Notes: generated from the sequence alone by a model not told the origin. Positions 1 to 10,602 are shown, counted from the first letter of the stretch. The stretch: 64,000 nt of DNA from Mesorhizobium sp. YM1C-6-2 (GCF_003666685.1 NZ_RCIZ01000009.1:124001-188000); one strand, 5' to 3'. Numbers and translations are program-made.

Positions 1-1
1 C

Positions 2-1990
2 CGCGTTCCGGAAGGCGTCGAGGCAGGTGCGGTCGTCACGGGTCTCGTCCGGCTCATGCCGCCGTCAGGCCCCGTCCGGCCGGACAGCTACGACTTTTCC
101 TTCGAAAGCTATTTCGACGGCATTGGCGCCAGCGGGTTTTTCCTGCGCGGGCCGGAACTCGCAGCTTCGCCGGGGCCGCCGCCATTGGCCGCGCGGTTCG
201 ATGCAGCGGTGGAACGCGCCCGCCAGGCGATCGCCGACCGCATCCGCAGCCGGATCGGCGGGCCGGAAGGCGAGATCGCGGCAGCGCTGGTGGTGGGCGT
301 GCGGGCCGGTATCCCGGAGGATATCAACGAGGCGCTGCGGCGCTCCGGCATCTACCACGTCATTTCCATCTCGGGCCTGCACATGGCGCTGGTCGCGGGC
401 ACCATCATGGTCCTGCTGCGCTCGGGCTTCGCGCTGTTCCCGGATTTCTCCTCGCGCCATCCGGTCAAGAAATATGCGGCGGCGCTCGCCATCGCCGGGC
501 TTGCCGGCTACCTCTTCATCTCTGGCGCGGAGGTCGCCGCGCAACGCAGCTTCATCATGCTCGCCGTGATGCTGGCTGCCGTGCTCTTCGACCGTGCGGC
601 GCTGACGCTTCGCAACCTCGCCATCTCGGCGATCATCGTCATCGCGGTCTCGCCGCACGAGGTGGTCGGGCCGAGCTTCCAGATGTCGTTTGCCGCGACG
701 GCCGCTCTCGTCGGCGCCTACGCCGCCTGGTCGGACTGGCGCGCCGATCGGCCCGGCTCACCGCCGGTGGACCGCTCGCTGGCGGGCAGGGGGTTGCGCT
801 ATCTGCTCCTGGCGGCAGCAGGCCTCGCCATGACATCCATCGTCGCCGGCGGCGCGACGACCATCTACGCGGCCTGGCATTTCCAGCAGATGCCGTCGCT
901 CGGCCTCTTCACCAATCTCACTGCCATGCCTGTTGTCTCGGCGGTCGTCATGCCGTTTGCCGTGTTCGGCGCGCTGGCCATGCCGTTCGGCCTCGACGGG
1001 CCGTTCTTCCATGTCATGGGGCTTGGCCTTTCCGCCACCATCGCAGTCGCAAAATGGTTCTCCGAGCGCTCGCCGGCCGACATTGTCGGTCTCATTCCGC
1101 CGGCCGCTGTCGCGGTGCTGACCGTCGCGCTGCTCATAGCCACGATCTGCTCGACCTGGCTGCGCATCGCCGCGGTCCCCGTTGCGCTTGCCGGCCTCAT
1201 GCTCCTGGTCGACCGCCCGCGGCCCGATCTGTTCGTCTCAGAAGACGGCCGCCTCGTCGGGCTCGCCCTGGGCGACGGGCGCATCGCCGTCAACCGGGCG
1301 CGGCCGAACGAATTCACCATCGACAACTGGAAACGCGCCATTCGCGCGGACGAGATGGTGCGGCCGGAAGGAAAGCAGCAGCGAACAACTGCCGAGCCGG
1401 TCGAGGCTGGTGCCGAAGCCGGCAGGCAGGTGGGGGACGGTGCGAGCGCTGTGGGATTGAACCCGACGCAGGGCGGTGCGTCCTGGGATAACCAGCCGCA
1501 GCAACGTGCCCACAAGCCATCTTCGGCCGGCTTCGTCTGCGCCGAAGGGCTCTGCCTGGCGCGCCGTTCCTCGGGCGCTGTCGTGGCCCATGCGCTCGAC
1601 GCACAGGCAGCGCTCGACGCCTGCGCGGTTGCGAGCGTCATCGTCATCGACGATGCGACCGCCAGGAATGTCTGCCGCTGGAAGGACGTGCTCGTCGTCA
1701 CCAAACGCGATCTGGCGCTCAATGGAAGTGCTGCGATCGAACTGCCGAGCAATGATCGGGAAGGCGCGTCAGCCGCAATGGCAACGGCCGAATACGCGAT
1801 CAGCCGTCCTTTCCGCCCGTGGCACGAACAGCGACGTTTCTCACGCGAGGCGCGTGGCTTGCCAGCCTATCGGCGCAAGCCGAAAACCGAACCACCGCGG
1901 GACGCTCCGGACGCGCAGCCGGCATCGGAGGCTGCCGGCTCAAGCAGCCGGCAGAATGCATCCGCCGATGATCGGGAAACCGCTCAGTAG
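2..1990 (+). CDS. comEC: ComEC/Rec2-family DNA-uptake channel, 5' end outside the window
   Basis: The reading frame is open from the first bases of the window and ends with TAG, giving 662 visible residues, so the start lies upstream. The Competence-domain signature [12 protein letters not shown] appears near residue 120 and is followed by several hydrophobic segments. ComEC proteins form the inner-membrane channel that passes single-stranded DNA into the cell during transformation. After about residue 400 the protein is soluble and low in complexity. I see no HxHxDH metallo-beta-lactamase motif, the domain often found at the C-terminus of longer ComEC proteins. The last 7 bases overlap the end of the convergent lexA gene. 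Family assignment is firm; a working competence system is not shown by the sequence. Confidence 0.85.
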   Translation, partial: RVPEGVEAGAVVTGLVRLMPPSGPVRPDSYDFSFESYFDGIGASGFFLRGPELAASPGPPPLAARFDAAVERARQAIADRIRSRIGGPEGEIAAALVVGVRAGIPEDINEALRRSGIYHVISISGLHMALVAGTIMVLLRSGFALFPDFSSRHPVKKYAAALAIAGLAGYLFISGAEVAAQRSFIMLAVMLAAVLFDRAALTLRNLAISAIIVIAVSPHEVVGPSFQMSFAATAALVGAYAAWSDWRADRPGSPPVDRSLAGRGLRYLLLAAAGLAMTSIVAGGATTIYAAWHFQQMPSLGLFTNLTAMPVVSAVVMPFAVFGALAMPFGLDGPFFHVMGLGLSATIAVAKWFSERSPADIVGLIPPAAVAVLTVALLIATICSTWLRIAAVPVALAGLMLLVDRPRPDLFVSEDGRLVGLALGDGRIAVNRARPNEFTIDNWKRAIRADEMVRPEGKQQRTTAEPVEAGAEAGRQVGDGASAVGLNPTQGGASWDNQPQQRAHKPSSAGFVCAEGLCLARRSSGAVVAHALDAQAALDACAVASVIVIDDATARNVCRWKDVLVVTKRDLALNGSAAIELPSNDREGASAAMATAEYAISRPFRPWHEQRRFSREARGLPAYRRKPKTEPPRDAPDAQPASEAAGSSSRQNASADDRETAQ

Positions 1991-2703
1991 CGCCTTATGA
2001 GCCCGACCAGCTTACCCTGGACCTTGACCCGGTCGGGTCCGAAGATGCGTGTCTCGTAGGCGGGGTTCGCGGCTTCGAGCGCGATGGATGCGCCCTTGCG
2101 GCGGAAGCGCTTCAACGTCGCTTCCTCCTCGTCGACCAGGGCCACGACGATCTCGCCGGGATTGGCCGATGACGCGTTTTTGATGATGACCGTATCGCCG
2201 TCGAAAATCCCGGCCTCGATCATCGAATCGCCCTTCACCTCGAGCGCATAGTGCTCGCCGCCCGACAGCATCTCCGGCGGCACGGCGATCGAATGGGTCT
2301 TGTGCTGGATGGCGTCGATCGGCACACCCGCCGCGATGCGGCCCATGACCGGAATGGAAACCGACGCGCCCGCGTCGTCGTCATTGCTCGCTGCCCGGGA
2401 TCGTGGCGCTTCCACCTGGGGGCGCCCATGCCCGCCCTGGATGACGCTCGGCGAGAATTTTCGCGCTGCGTTCAGGCCGGGAGCGATCGAATCCGGCAGC
2501 CGCAGAACCTCCAGCGCGCGCGCCCGGTTGGGCAGGCGGCGAATGAAGCCGCGCTCCTCGAGCGCGGTGATCAGCCGATGGATGCCGGACTTCGACGCAA
2601 GGTCCAGCGCCTCCTTCATTTCGTCGAAGGAAGGCGGGATGCCGGACTCCTTCAGCCTCTCATGGATGAAGAGGAGAAGTTCGTGTTGCTTGCGGGTCAG
2701 CAT
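1984..2703 (-). CDS. lexA: LexA SOS-response repressor/autoprotease
   Basis: This 239-residue protein begins [10 protein letters not shown], the usual LexA N-terminus, with a winged-helix DNA-binding domain over residues 1-65 and an S24 peptidase domain from about 115 to 239. The self-cleavage site is Ala125-Gly126 in IAAGVPID. Ser160 (GDSM) and Lys198 (ATLKRF) form the catalytic dyad. LexA represses DNA-repair genes until RecA filaments trigger its cleavage. The frame continues 44 codons upstream, but the ATG at 2703 matches the family start, and an SOS box lies 53 bases before it, so the gene is probably self-regulated. It is the last gene of a leftward series after moeA and converges on comEC. 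Confidence 0.96.
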   Translation of the reverse strand: MLTRKQHELLLFIHERLKESGIPPSFDEMKEALDLASKSGIHRLITALEERGFIRRLPNRARALEVLRLPDSIAPGLNAARKFSPSVIQGGHGRPQVEAPRSRAASNDDDAGASVSIPVMGRIAAGVPIDAIQHKTHSIAVPPEMLSGGEHYALEVKGDSMIEAGIFDGDTVIIKNASSANPGEIVVALVDEEEATLKRFRRKGASIALEAANPAYETRIFGPDRVKVQGKLVGLIRRY

Positions 2704-2755
2704 CCTGGATCTCCCCGGAATCACATGCCAAACAAAACCAGAACAAACACTATCT

Positions 2756-2770
2756 GTTCCAGTTGTGTTC
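2756..2770 (-). promoter_or_regulatory. LexA operator (alphaproteobacterial SOS box)
   Basis: The plus strand reads GTTC, seven bases, GTTC (GTTCCAGTTGTGTTC), a perfect match to the direct-repeat SOS box of alphaproteobacteria. It lies 53-67 bases upstream of the lexA start codon, in the gap between moeA and lexA. This position suits autoregulation of lexA separately from the upstream operon. An extra GAAC at 2741-2744 makes a looser inverted arrangement with the first half-site. Confidence 0.85.
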
Positions 2771-2810
2771 CGCAACTGTTTAAATTTTAATGAATTCGTT
2801 GATGATTTGT

Positions 2811-4019
2811 TCAGCGTAACAGAACGACGCGGCACGGATCGCCCGCCTTGGCGGTCGGCGCGTGAGGTTCGCGTATGATGAGTCCATCCGCGTCCGCAAA
2901 CAGTTTCAGCATGGACGAATCCTGGACGCCGAAGGGGGTGGCCACAAGGCCGCCGGCGGTGCGCGAGACGGTGCTGCGCACATAATCCCGGCGCACGTCA
3001 TTTTCGGTCATCGGCGCGCCGAGCACGGCATCGACGACATGGCTGTCGTGCGGCCGTCCACCAAGTCGCGCAAGCAGCGGCTTGATGAAGAGGTGCGAGC
3101 AGACAAGGCTCGCCACCGGATTGCCGGGCAGGCCGATGCAGCGCGTCGCGCCCAGCCGTCCCGACATCAGCGGCTTGCCCGGCCGCATGGCGATCTTCCA
3201 GAAATCCAGTTCCATGCCGAGCGAGGCCAGCGTCTGGCGCACGACGTCGTGGTCGCCGACCGATGCGCCGCCAAGCGTGACGATCACATCGGCATCGGCG
3301 GCGAGCGCCTTCTCCACCAGCGCCGAGATTGCTTCCACCCTGTCGGGCGCGATGCCGAGATCGAGCACGCGCGCGCCGGCCTCCCTGGCGATCGCCGCGA
3401 CGCCGTATGCGTTCGAGGCGATGATCTGGTCGGGGCCGGGCGTGCTGCCGGGCGGCAGCAGCTCGTCGCCGGTGGCGATGATCGCGACCAGAGGCTTGCC
3501 GATCACGGGCAGGGCAGGGTGGTTGGCCGCGGCCGCCAGCGAAAGGGCGGCGGCATCGAGCACGCGGCCTTTTTCCAGCAGCGGCTGGCCCTCGGCGAAG
3601 TCGAGCCCGACGGCGCGTATGTGCCGGCCTGCCGCGACCGTCTCGAGCACCTCGATCGTGTCGCCGGCAAGCTCCTTCACGTTCTCCTGGATGGCGATCG
3701 TATCGGCGCCGTCAGGCACCGGCGCGCCTGTGAAGATGCGCACCGCCTCGCCGCGGCCGACCGCGCCCGGAAACAGCCTTCCCGCCGCGGCAATGCCGGT
3801 GACGGTCAGTCGCGCCGGAACCTCGGCCACGTCGTCGGCCCGCACCGCATAGCCGTCCATGGCCGAAGCCGGGAAGGGCGGCTGCGTGCGCAGCGCTACC
3901 AGCGGTTCGGCCAGCACGCGGCCGGCGGCCTCGGCCAGCGGCACGGTTTCGGTTCCGACCGGCTCCGCGCCGGCGAGCAGGCGCGCAATCGCCTCGTCGA
4001 CCGGCAGCAGGCCGCTCAC
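2811..4019 (-). CDS. moeA: Molybdopterin molybdenumtransferase MoeA
   Basis: The 402-residue protein has the MoeA layout: an N-terminal region with [16 protein letters not shown], a central MoCF-binding domain with [11 protein letters not shown] and AMRPGKPL, and a C-terminal beta domain after GLPGNPVAS. MoeA inserts molybdate into adenylylated molybdopterin, the last common step of molybdenum cofactor synthesis in the cytoplasm. The start is GTG, and its bases overlap the moaC stop codon by 4 (GTGA), indicating translational coupling. moaC and trpC lie upstream in the same operon. Confidence 0.95.
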   Translation of the reverse strand: MSGLLPVDEAIARLLAGAEPVGTETVPLAEAAGRVLAEPLVALRTQPPFPASAMDGYAVRADDVAEVPARLTVTGIAAAGRLFPGAVGRGEAVRIFTGAPVPDGADTIAIQENVKELAGDTIEVLETVAAGRHIRAVGLDFAEGQPLLEKGRVLDAAALSLAAAANHPALPVIGKPLVAIIATGDELLPPGSTPGPDQIIASNAYGVAAIAREAGARVLDLGIAPDRVEAISALVEKALAADADVIVTLGGASVGDHDVVRQTLASLGMELDFWKIAMRPGKPLMSGRLGATRCIGLPGNPVASLVCSHLFIKPLLARLGGRPHDSHVVDAVLGAPMTENDVRRDYVRSTVSRTAGGLVATPFGVQDSSMLKLFADADGLIIREPHAPTAKAGDPCRVVLLR

Positions 4020-4507
4020 CCGGCGGCTCCGGGCTTGGCCTTGTAGTCGCCGGACTTGCCGCCGGTCTTCTCGACCAGCCTGATCCCGGAAATGACCATG
4101 CCCCGGTCGACCGCCTTCGCCATGTCGTAGATGGTGAGGCAGGCGACGGAGGCGGCCGTCAGCGCCTCCATCTCGACGCCGGTCTTTCCCGTCACGCGGG
4201 CGAGTGCGGTGACGCGCAGGCCGGGCAGGGTTTCGTCGGGCTCGATGTCGACGGCGACTTTGGTCAGCAGCAGCGGGTGGCAGAGCGGGATGAGATCATG
4301 CGTCTTCTTGGCCGCCATGATGCCGGCGATGCGCGCCGCGCCCAGCACGTCGCCCTTCTTGGCGTTGCCGTCGAGAATGATGCGCAAGGTTTCCGGCTGC
4401 ATGGTCACCGATCCCTCGGCGATCGCCGTGCGTTCCGTCTCGGCCTTGGTTCCGACATCGACCATGTCGGCCTTGCCGTCGGCGCCCAGATGGGTGAGAC
4501 GAGCCAT
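4016..4507 (-). CDS. moaC: Cyclic pyranopterin monophosphate synthase MoaC
   Basis: MoaC converts the GTP-derived intermediate made by MoaA into cyclic pyranopterin monophosphate. The protein contains [12 protein letters not shown] and [20 protein letters not shown], the active-site motifs of the family, and at 163 residues has the usual length. I chose the ATG at 4507 because an AGG lies about 10 bases upstream. An in-frame TTG at 4516 would overlap the trpC stop but has no usable ribosome-binding site. The 3' end overlaps moeA by 4 bases. moaA is not in this window. Confidence 0.94.
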   Translation of the reverse strand: MARLTHLGADGKADMVDVGTKAETERTAIAEGSVTMQPETLRIILDGNAKKGDVLGAARIAGIMAAKKTHDLIPLCHPLLLTKVAVDIEPDETLPGLRVTALARVTGKTGVEMEALTAASVACLTIYDMAKAVDRGMVISGIRLVEKTGGKSGDYKAKPGAAG

Positions 4508-4512
4508 ACGTT

Positions 4513-5325
4513 TCAAGCCTGCTGCGCGGCCAACGCGCCCTGGAGCAGCGTCCTGGTGGCGGCAGTCACGTCGGCCTGCCGCATCAGGCTCTCGCCGACC
4601 AGGAAGGTGCCGATGCCCGCCCGCTCCAGCCGCAGGCAGTCGTCATGCGTGAAGATGCCGCTCTCGCCGACCAGCAGCCGGTCGTCGGGCACCAGATTCG
4701 CCAGCCGCTCCGATGTTTCGAGCGTCGTCTCGAAGGTCCTGAGATTGCGATTGTTGATGCCGATCAGGCGCGAGGAGAGTTTCAGCGCGCGCTCGGTCTC
4801 TTCTTCGTCATGCACCTCGATCAGCGCGTCCATACAGAGTTCGTGCGCGGTGTTCTCCAGCGCCTTCGCCGTGTCGTCGTCGACACTCGCCATGATGATC
4901 AGGATGGCGTCGGCGCCCCAGGCGCGCGCCTCATGCACCTGATAGGCCTCGAACATGAAATCCTTGCGCAGCGCCGGCAGCTTCGTCGCCGCCCGTGCTT
5001 TGGTCAGGAATTCCGGCGCGCCCTGGAAGGAGGGGCTGTCGGTCAGCACCGACAGGCAGGCGGCGCCGCCTTTCTCATAGGCACGCGCCAGCGCCGGCGG
5101 ATCGAAATCGGCGCGGATCAGTCCCTTGGAGGGGCTGGCCTTCTTGACTTCGGCGATCAGCGCGAAATCGCCTGCCTTGCGCTTTGCTTCCAGCGCCGCA
5201 AGGAAGCCACGCGGACGGTCCGCGTCACGCGCCCTGGCCTTGATCTCGGCGAGCGGCACGCGCACCTTGGCTGCGGCGATCTCCTCGCGCTTATAGGTCT
5301 CGATCTTCTTGAGAATGTCGGCCAC
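4513..5325 (-). CDS. trpC: Indole-3-glycerol phosphate synthase TrpC
   Basis: This 270-residue TIM-barrel enzyme closes the indole ring of indole-3-glycerol phosphate in tryptophan synthesis. Diagnostic motifs are [26 protein letters not shown] and LLVGESGI, in the expected order. It is not fused to TrpF. The gene starts 3 bases after the trpD stop and is followed by moaC, so it is translated within the ppiD-trpD-trpC-moaC-moeA operon. trpE, trpG, trpF and trpBA are not in the window. Confidence 0.97.
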   Translation of the reverse strand: MADILKKIETYKREEIAAAKVRVPLAEIKARARDADRPRGFLAALEAKRKAGDFALIAEVKKASPSKGLIRADFDPPALARAYEKGGAACLSVLTDSPSFQGAPEFLTKARAATKLPALRKDFMFEAYQVHEARAWGADAILIIMASVDDDTAKALENTAHELCMDALIEVHDEEETERALKLSSRLIGINNRNLRTFETTLETSERLANLVPDDRLLVGESGIFTHDDCLRLERAGIGTFLVGESLMRQADVTAATRTLLQGALAAQQA

Positions 5326-5328
5326 GGC

Positions 5329-6339
5329 TCACCCGTTCGATATGGTGACAAGCCGGTCGAGGGTCTTTGCGGCCTTGCCGCTGTCGATCGCCTCGGCTGC
5401 CTTGGCCACGCCATCCTCGATGGAGGCTGCCCTGCCGGCCACGACCAGTCCCGCGCCGGCGTTCATCAGCACCGTGTCGCGATAGGCGCCGGGGGCGCCG
5501 TCGAGCAGCATCCTCAGCGCCGCGGCGTTGTAGGCCGAATCGCCGCCGCGCAGGTCCTCCTTGCGGTAGCGCTTCAGGCCGACCGCTTCCGGCGTCAGCG
5601 TGAAGGTGCCGACCTTCCCGTCGAGCAGCTCCGCGATGCGCGTCTCGCCTGTCGTCGTGATCTCGTCGAGGCCGTCGCCATGCGCCACCCAGGCGCGTTC
5701 GGCGCCGAGCGCCTTCAGCGTTTCGGCCACCGGCTCCACCCATTCGGGTGCGAACACGCCGACCATCTGTCGCCTGACGCCAGCCGGGTTGGAAAGCGGC
5801 CCCAGCAGGTTGAAGATGGTGCGGGTACCCAGTTCGGCGCGTGTAGGCCCGACATGGCGCATCGCGGGATGGTGCGCCGGCGCGAACATGAAGCCGACGC
5901 CGGCTTCCGCCACGCAGTGCCCGATTTCCTCCGGGGGGAGGTCGATCTTGACGCCGAGCGCGGTGAGCACGTCGGCCGCGCCGGTCTGCGAAGACAGTCC
6001 GCGGTTGCCGTGCTTGGCGACCGGAACGCCGGCGCCGGCGATGACGAAGGCCGAGGCGGTCGAGATGTTCAGGCTGTGCGAGCCGTCGCCGCCGGTGCCG
6101 ACGATGTCGACAGCATCGGCCGGCGCCTCGACGCGCAGCATCTTGCCGCGCATCGTCGCCACCGCGCCGGAAATCTCGTCGACCGTCTCGCCGCGCACGC
6201 GCAGCGCCATCAGGAAGCCGCCGATCTGGCCGGGCGTCGCCTCGCCGGACATGATGATTTCGAACGCCTCGCGGGCCTCCTCGAAGGAGAGCGGCTTGCC
6301 CGCCGCGACTTTCGCGATGTGTTCCTTCAGCGTTGCCAT
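5329..6339 (-). CDS. trpD: Anthranilate phosphoribosyltransferase TrpD
   Basis: The 336-residue protein joins anthranilate to phosphoribosyl pyrophosphate in tryptophan synthesis. It shows the PRPP-binding GTGGDG near residue 82, the following NISTASAFV, the KHGNRGLSS loop and GAADVL, all typical of the family. It starts at an ATG 19 bases after the ppiD stop and is followed after 3 bases by trpC. The ppiD-trpD pairing is, to my knowledge, a common arrangement in Rhizobiales. Confidence 0.97.
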   Translation of the reverse strand: MATLKEHIAKVAAGKPLSFEEAREAFEIIMSGEATPGQIGGFLMALRVRGETVDEISGAVATMRGKMLRVEAPADAVDIVGTGGDGSHSLNISTASAFVIAGAGVPVAKHGNRGLSSQTGAADVLTALGVKIDLPPEEIGHCVAEAGVGFMFAPAHHPAMRHVGPTRAELGTRTIFNLLGPLSNPAGVRRQMVGVFAPEWVEPVAETLKALGAERAWVAHGDGLDEITTTGETRIAELLDGKVGTFTLTPEAVGLKRYRKEDLRGGDSAYNAAALRMLLDGAPGAYRDTVLMNAGAGLVVAGRAASIEDGVAKAAEAIDSGKAAKTLDRLVTISNG

Positions 6340-6358
6340 GGCCCCCGATCCACTCGCC

Positions 6359-8248
6359 TCAGAACGCCAGCGCCTGCTCGATCGCCGACCGGTTGACCGT
6401 CACGCCGTATTCGCTCTGCAGCTTTGCCACGAGCTGGTCGAGCAGGTCGTCGGCCATGCCGGACGCGAAGGATGCCTGGGCATCCTCGGGAACGGAGTTG
6501 GCGTCGGCGCCTGCCGGCTCGAACACTTCTGTCACCTTGAAGACGATCTGCGCGTCGCCGGTCGGCGCGGCGACCAGCCCGCTGCTGCCCTCGGCGCCGC
6601 CGAAGATCGCCGCGACGCCGGCGCGGCCGAAATCGGCATCGTCCGCCTCGCGCTTCAGGCCGCGCTTAATGTGCTTTTCCAGGCTCAGCTCAGTCGCCAG
6701 AGTGTCGAGCGACGTGCCGTCCTTCAGGCGCTTCTCGATTTCGCCGGCCTTGGCGGTCAAGCGGTTCTCGGCCTCGGCTTCCTTCCAGTCGGCGACGACC
6801 TTGTCCTTCACCTCGTCCAGCGTGCGCTCGCGGGCGGGGACGATGTCCTCGACCTCGAAGAACACGTAGCCCGTGCTGCCGACATTCACCGCCGGGTTCT
6901 CGATGCCGGCTTCGGTCTCGAAGGCCGCGGCGAGCAGTTCCTTCGACTGCGGCAGGTCGTTGACCACGGTGCCGTCCGGCCGCTGCGCCGCGCGGTCGAT
7001 CGCGTCGACGGTCATCACCTTGAGGCCGAGCTTGCCGGCGGCCTCGCGCAGCGATTCGCCGGCGGCGCGGCTGTCCTCGTAATTGTCGTGTACGTCGAGC
7101 AGGATGCGGTTCGCTTCAGCCAGCGCCAGATCCTTGCGGATCTCCGGCGTCGCTTCGGCGAGCGATTTGACCACGGCCGGCGCGATCGACGTCACCCGCA
7201 CCAGCACCGGCCCGAAGGCGCCGTCGACGATCTGGCTCACCTCGTTTGCCTGCAGCGCGAAGGCGGCTTCGGCGACCGCCGGGTCCGGAACCTTGTCCTT
7301 GGCGAAGGTGCCGAGCAGCGTGTCGGCCGCCGTCTTGCCCTGCGCCGTCACGATGGAATCGAAAGTGGCGCCAGCCCTGATGGAATCAAGCGCCGTCTGC
7401 GCCGCGTCCTTGCTCGGGAAGACGAGCTGCTCGATGGTGCGCGTCTCCGGCGTCGTGAAGCGATCGATGTTCTTTTCGTAGTCTTCCTTCACCTGCTCGT
7501 CGCTGACTGCCGATTCGTCGGTGATGTTTTCGGGCACCAGCGTGACGTAGGCGATCTTGCGGTATTCAGGCGCGGCGTAGATCTGCTTGTTCTCGTCGAA
7601 ATAGGTCGAGAGCACTGCGTCCGACGGCTCCTCGATCGGCTCGACCAGCGATTTCGGCAGCACGATGTATTCGGCGGTACGGTCTTCGCCGCGATAGAGC
7701 GCCACGGCGCGCAGGAAGGTGTCCGGCGCCTTCATCCCGTCCGACACCGCCTCGACGATCTGCTGGCGGATCGCGACCTGGCCGCGGTTCTGCAGATAGT
7801 CTTCCGGCCGCATGCCGATCTGGCGAAGCACATATTCGAACTGCTGGCGGCTGAAGCGCCCGTCCGGGCCCTGGAAGGCCGGATCAGACATGGTGAGCTG
7901 CGCCAGCTTGTCCTGCGAGAGCCCGAGGCCGAGTTCGCTCGCCTGCTCGTCGAGCACGGCGCCGGCGACGAGCTGCGCCAGCACCTGGTCCTCGACGCCC
8001 AGGCCCCGGGCCTGTTCGCGCGTCAGCCTTGTGCCGAACTGCTGCGACAGCACCGCGATCTGCCGGTCGTAGGCGAGGCGATACTCGATCGGCGTCACCG
8101 AGGTGCCGCCGGCCGCCACCACCGAATTGCCGCCAAAGCCGGTCGCCACCTGGCCGGAGATGCCCCAGACCGCGAAGCTCACGACGAGCAGCAGGAGAAG
8201 CAGCTTGGCCACCCAGGTCCCGGCGGCGTTTCGGAGCGCAGAAAGCAT
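6359..8248 (-). CDS. ppiD: Membrane-anchored periplasmic peptidyl-prolyl isomerase/chaperone (PpiD/SurA type)
   Basis: The protein has 629 residues. The ATG at 8248 starts [15 protein letters not shown]; one transmembrane helix follows at about residues 16-34 and the rest would be periplasmic. A SurA_N-like chaperone region is followed by a parvulin-like segment (TRTIEQLVF onward) and a C-terminal helical part, matching the PpiD layout. PpiD helps secreted proteins fold as they leave the Sec channel. The frame is open another 158 codons upstream, but that part is compositional shadow of tpiA. It heads the operon with trpDC and moaC-moeA; two alternative hairpins lie in its leader. Confidence 0.9.
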   Translation of the reverse strand: MLSALRNAAGTWVAKLLLLLLVVSFAVWGISGQVATGFGGNSVVAAGGTSVTPIEYRLAYDRQIAVLSQQFGTRLTREQARGLGVEDQVLAQLVAGAVLDEQASELGLGLSQDKLAQLTMSDPAFQGPDGRFSRQQFEYVLRQIGMRPEDYLQNRGQVAIRQQIVEAVSDGMKAPDTFLRAVALYRGEDRTAEYIVLPKSLVEPIEEPSDAVLSTYFDENKQIYAAPEYRKIAYVTLVPENITDESAVSDEQVKEDYEKNIDRFTTPETRTIEQLVFPSKDAAQTALDSIRAGATFDSIVTAQGKTAADTLLGTFAKDKVPDPAVAEAAFALQANEVSQIVDGAFGPVLVRVTSIAPAVVKSLAEATPEIRKDLALAEANRILLDVHDNYEDSRAAGESLREAAGKLGLKVMTVDAIDRAAQRPDGTVVNDLPQSKELLAAAFETEAGIENPAVNVGSTGYVFFEVEDIVPARERTLDEVKDKVVADWKEAEAENRLTAKAGEIEKRLKDGTSLDTLATELSLEKHIKRGLKREADDADFGRAGVAAIFGGAEGSSGLVAAPTGDAQIVFKVTEVFEPAGADANSVPEDAQASFASGMADDLLDQLVAKLQSEYGVTVNRSAIEQALAF

Positions 8249-8265
8249 GAATAGTCCCGGTTTTG

Positions 8266-8304
8266 GCGCTTCGTCAGGAAGCGCATTCAGTCGCAACGAA
8301 GCGC
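8266..8304 (-). promoter_or_regulatory. Mutually exclusive inverted repeats in the ppiD-trpDC leader
   Basis: Arm GCGCTTCGT at 8266-8274 is fully complementary to ACGAAGCGC at 8296-8304. Its first 7 bases are also complementary to GAAGCGC at 8278-8284. The two hairpins cannot form together. They lie 18-56 bases before the ppiD start, on the transcribed leader. I see no T-run that would make a terminator and no leader peptide rich in tryptophan codons, so a regulatory role is only a guess. Confidence 0.35.
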
Positions 8305-8411
8305 AATAGCGTCCTTCCGCCACAGTGTCGATTGCTTTGTGACCTGATTTTGGTAGGGAAAGCGCTCGATGGCCGGCAGTCGGTCGAGGCGTTCTAGCAG
8401 GAGTTCGATCG

Positions 8412-9176
8412 ATGACCCCAGGAATCCGCCCTCTGGTCGCCGGCAACTGGAAGATGAACGGCACCGCCGCCTCGCTCGGCGAACTGCGCGCCATCGGCCA
8501 TGGCTTCATGGCTGGGCTCGACGCCGAAACCGAGGCGCTGATCTGCCCGCCCGCGACGCTGATCACCCGCGCGGTGGATGTGCTGAACTCGACGCCGGTC
8601 AAAGTCGGCGGCCAGGACTGCCATGCCAAGGAAAGCGGCGCGCATACGGGCGACATCTCGGCCGAGATGCTGAAGGACGCAGGCGCCTCGCACGTGATTG
8701 TCGGCCATTCCGAACGCCGCACCGATCATGGCGAGACCGACGCGATCGTCCGCGCCAAGGCCGAGGCCGCCTGGCGCGCCGGCATCGTGGCCATCATCTG
8801 CATCGGCGAGACCAAGGCCGAGCGCGAACTCGGCGCGACCCTCGACATACTGTCGCGCCAGATCATCGGCTCGGTGCCGTCGACCGCGACCTCTCACAAT
8901 ACGGTGATCGCCTATGAGCCGGTCTGGGCGATCGGCACCGGGCTGACGCCGACGGTCGGCGACGTTGCCGAGGCACACGCCCATATCCGCGCCGAGCTCA
9001 AGCAGCTGCTGAGCGCGGAATCGGCGCGGACGCGTATCCTCTATGGCGGCTCCGTGAAACCCGCCAACGCCGTCGAGCTTCTTTCCGTGGACAATGTCGA
9101 CGGGGCGCTGGTCGGCGGCGCCAGCCTCAAGGCAGCCGACTTCCTGGGCATCGCCGAGGCCTATCGTTCGATCTGA
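8412..9176 (+). CDS. tpiA: Triosephosphate isomerase
   Basis: This 254-residue TIM-barrel enzyme interconverts dihydroxyacetone phosphate and glyceraldehyde 3-phosphate in glycolysis. It shows GNWKMNG near residue 11, the catalytic histidine in GHSERR, the catalytic glutamate in [11 protein letters not shown], and the phosphate-binding YGGSVKP. Length is normal. It is transcribed away from ppiD across a 163-base gap and followed by a weak hairpin before the arsC-like gene. Confidence 0.98.
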   Translation: MTPGIRPLVAGNWKMNGTAASLGELRAIGHGFMAGLDAETEALICPPATLITRAVDVLNSTPVKVGGQDCHAKESGAHTGDISAEMLKDAGASHVIVGHSERRTDHGETDAIVRAKAEAAWRAGIVAIICIGETKAERELGATLDILSRQIIGSVPSTATSHNTVIAYEPVWAIGTGLTPTVGDVAEAHAHIRAELKQLLSAESARTRILYGGSVKPANAVELLSVDNVDGALVGGASLKAADFLGIAEAYRSI

Positions 9177-9182
9177 GGCGGG

Positions 9183-9201
9183 CGGTCCGGCAGACCGTTT
9201 T
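9183..9201 (+). terminator. Short hairpin with T-run after tpiA
   Basis: CGGTC at 9183-9187 pairs with GACCG at 9193-9197 around a five-base loop, followed by TTTT. The stem is only 5 bp, so termination after tpiA would be partial at best. Confidence 0.4.
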
Positions 9202-9224
9202 CCTCCACGTCAGGACGCAAGATC

Positions 9225-9635
9225 ATGACGATCACGATCTACCACAATCCCGCCTGCGGCACGTCGCGCAACACGCTTGCGATAATCCGGGCAAGCGGAG
9301 AGGAGCCGGTGGTCGTCGAATATCTGAAGAATCCGCCGAGCCGTGAGAAACTCGAATCGCTGATCGAGGCGATGGGCATTTCCGCGCGCGACCTGCTCAG
9401 GCAGAAGGGGACGCCCTACGAGGAACTCGCCCTCGACGATGTTTCGTGGAGCGATTCCGACCTGGTCGACTTCATGATGGCGCATCCGATCCTGATCAAC
9501 AGGCCGATCGTCGAAACGCCTGGGGGTACGCGGCTTTGCCGTCCGTCCGAACTGGTGCTCGATCTGCTTGACCGCCCGGTCGCGAGCTTCACCAAGGAAG
9601 ATGGCGAGGTCGTGGTCTACAAGGGCAGGGTATAG
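9225..9635 (+). CDS. arsC: ArsC-type arsenate reductase (glutaredoxin-dependent)
   Basis: The 136-residue protein has the ArsC thioredoxin-like fold signature: HNPACGTSRNTL with the catalytic Cys11, then LLRQKGTPY, HPILINRPIV and LCRPSE. These supply the arginines that hold arsenate in E. coli ArsC. Such enzymes reduce arsenate to arsenite with glutathione and glutaredoxin. No arsenite pump or ArsR is nearby, so the gene is not part of an ars operon here. Some relatives (Spx/YffB) do other redox jobs, but the three arginine motifs favour arsenate reductase. Confidence 0.85.
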   Translation: MTITIYHNPACGTSRNTLAIIRASGEEPVVVEYLKNPPSREKLESLIEAMGISARDLLRQKGTPYEELALDDVSWSDSDLVDFMMAHPILINRPIVETPGGTRLCRPSELVLDLLDRPVASFTKEDGEVVVYKGRV

Positions 9636-9644
9636 CCGGCCCTT

Positions 9645-10532
9645 CTAGGCCACTATGGTCAGCCGTCTCCGGCGCTCGTCGAGCATCACGATCGCCAGCC
9701 CGCTCGCCACCACCAGCGCACTGCCGGCCAGCGCCAGCATGTTCGGCAGTTCGGCGAACACGAGCAGTCCCGAGATCACGGCCCACACGGTGAAGCTGTA
9801 GTAGAAGGGCGCGACGACGCCGGTCGGGCCGACACGGTAGGCCATGAAGATGAAGAAATGGCCGAAGATCAGGAAAAGCCCGGCACCGGCCAGCAGCGCC
9901 AGGTGGCGCGGGTCCGGCGTCACCCATTCCTCCACCAGCACATGCGCGACACCTGCGCCGACAAGCACCACGATCACCGCCGAAATCGCTACGATCATGC
10001 CGGGGACGTGGCCGGCAACCCGCCGTCCGGCGACGTCGCGCGCGGCCGAGAAGACGGCGTTGGCGAGCGCCAGGACCGCATAGACCGAGATGCCCTCCAT
10101 GGTCGGCTGCGCCACCAACAGCGCGCCGGCGAAACCGAGCGAGATCAGCGCCATGCGTACTCCGCCGATTCTCTCGCGGAAGAGGATGGAGGCACCGAGT
10201 AGGATCAGGAGCGGCGTGATCTGGCCGAGCGCCACCACGTCGGCTATCGGCATGTTGGCGAGCGCGACCACATAGGAAAGGATGGCGAAGAGCTCGAACA
10301 GGTTCCTGGTCAGCACCCGAGGCTCGAACATCAGAGGCATTTCCCTGCGATAACCGAGCAGGAGCAGCATCGGGATGCCCCACGCCAAGGCCACCAGGCC
10401 ACGCAGGAACAGCACTTCGTAGGGCGGCAGGCCGGCGGTCGCCAGCTTCATCAGCGTGTCGTTGACGACGTAGGCGCCGGTGGCGGCAAGCATCAGGAAC
10501 GGGCCGCGGGCAGCGGCAGGAATGAAATGCAT
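9645..10532 (-). CDS. EamA/DMT-superfamily membrane transporter
   Basis: From the ATG at 10532 the protein has 295 residues, about ten hydrophobic segments and two EamA repeats, each with the pattern of the drug/metabolite transporter superfamily (for example LPPYEVLFLRGLVAL and PTGVVAPFYYS). The substrate cannot be told from sequence; relatives export metabolites or amino acids. The frame is open 70 codons further upstream, but that extension is charged and lies in the secG promoter region. The gene converges on arsC with a 9-base gap. Confidence 0.85.
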   Translation of the reverse strand: MHFIPAAARGPFLMLAATGAYVVNDTLMKLATAGLPPYEVLFLRGLVALAWGIPMLLLLGYRREMPLMFEPRVLTRNLFELFAILSYVVALANMPIADVVALGQITPLLILLGASILFRERIGGVRMALISLGFAGALLVAQPTMEGISVYAVLALANAVFSAARDVAGRRVAGHVPGMIVAISAVIVVLVGAGVAHVLVEEWVTPDPRHLALLAGAGLFLIFGHFFIFMAYRVGPTGVVAPFYYSFTVWAVISGLLVFAELPNMLALAGSALVVASGLAIVMLDERRRRLTIVA

Positions 10533-10602
10533 GGCAGGGGCATTCGCTAGGGCGGGCGCCGGAAAGGACGGCAATGAGTAGAAGATTGCGCGGTTTTGGC
10601 AA

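Noticed and set aside
4645-6396. A 583-codon open frame on the plus strand antisense to trpC and trpD
   Set aside because: Its product is Arg/His/Gly/Asp-rich without any recognisable domain, while the opposite strand encodes full-length TrpC and TrpD. Long antisense frames are normal in DNA of this GC content.
8305-8411. Trp leader peptide for attenuation of trpDC
   Set aside because: I found no short frame with adjacent tryptophan codons and no terminator T-run in the leader.
8249-8722. Extension of ppiD by 158 codons at its 5' end
   Set aside because: The extension overlaps tpiA on the other strand, and the ATG at 8248 gives the usual membrane-anchor N-terminus.
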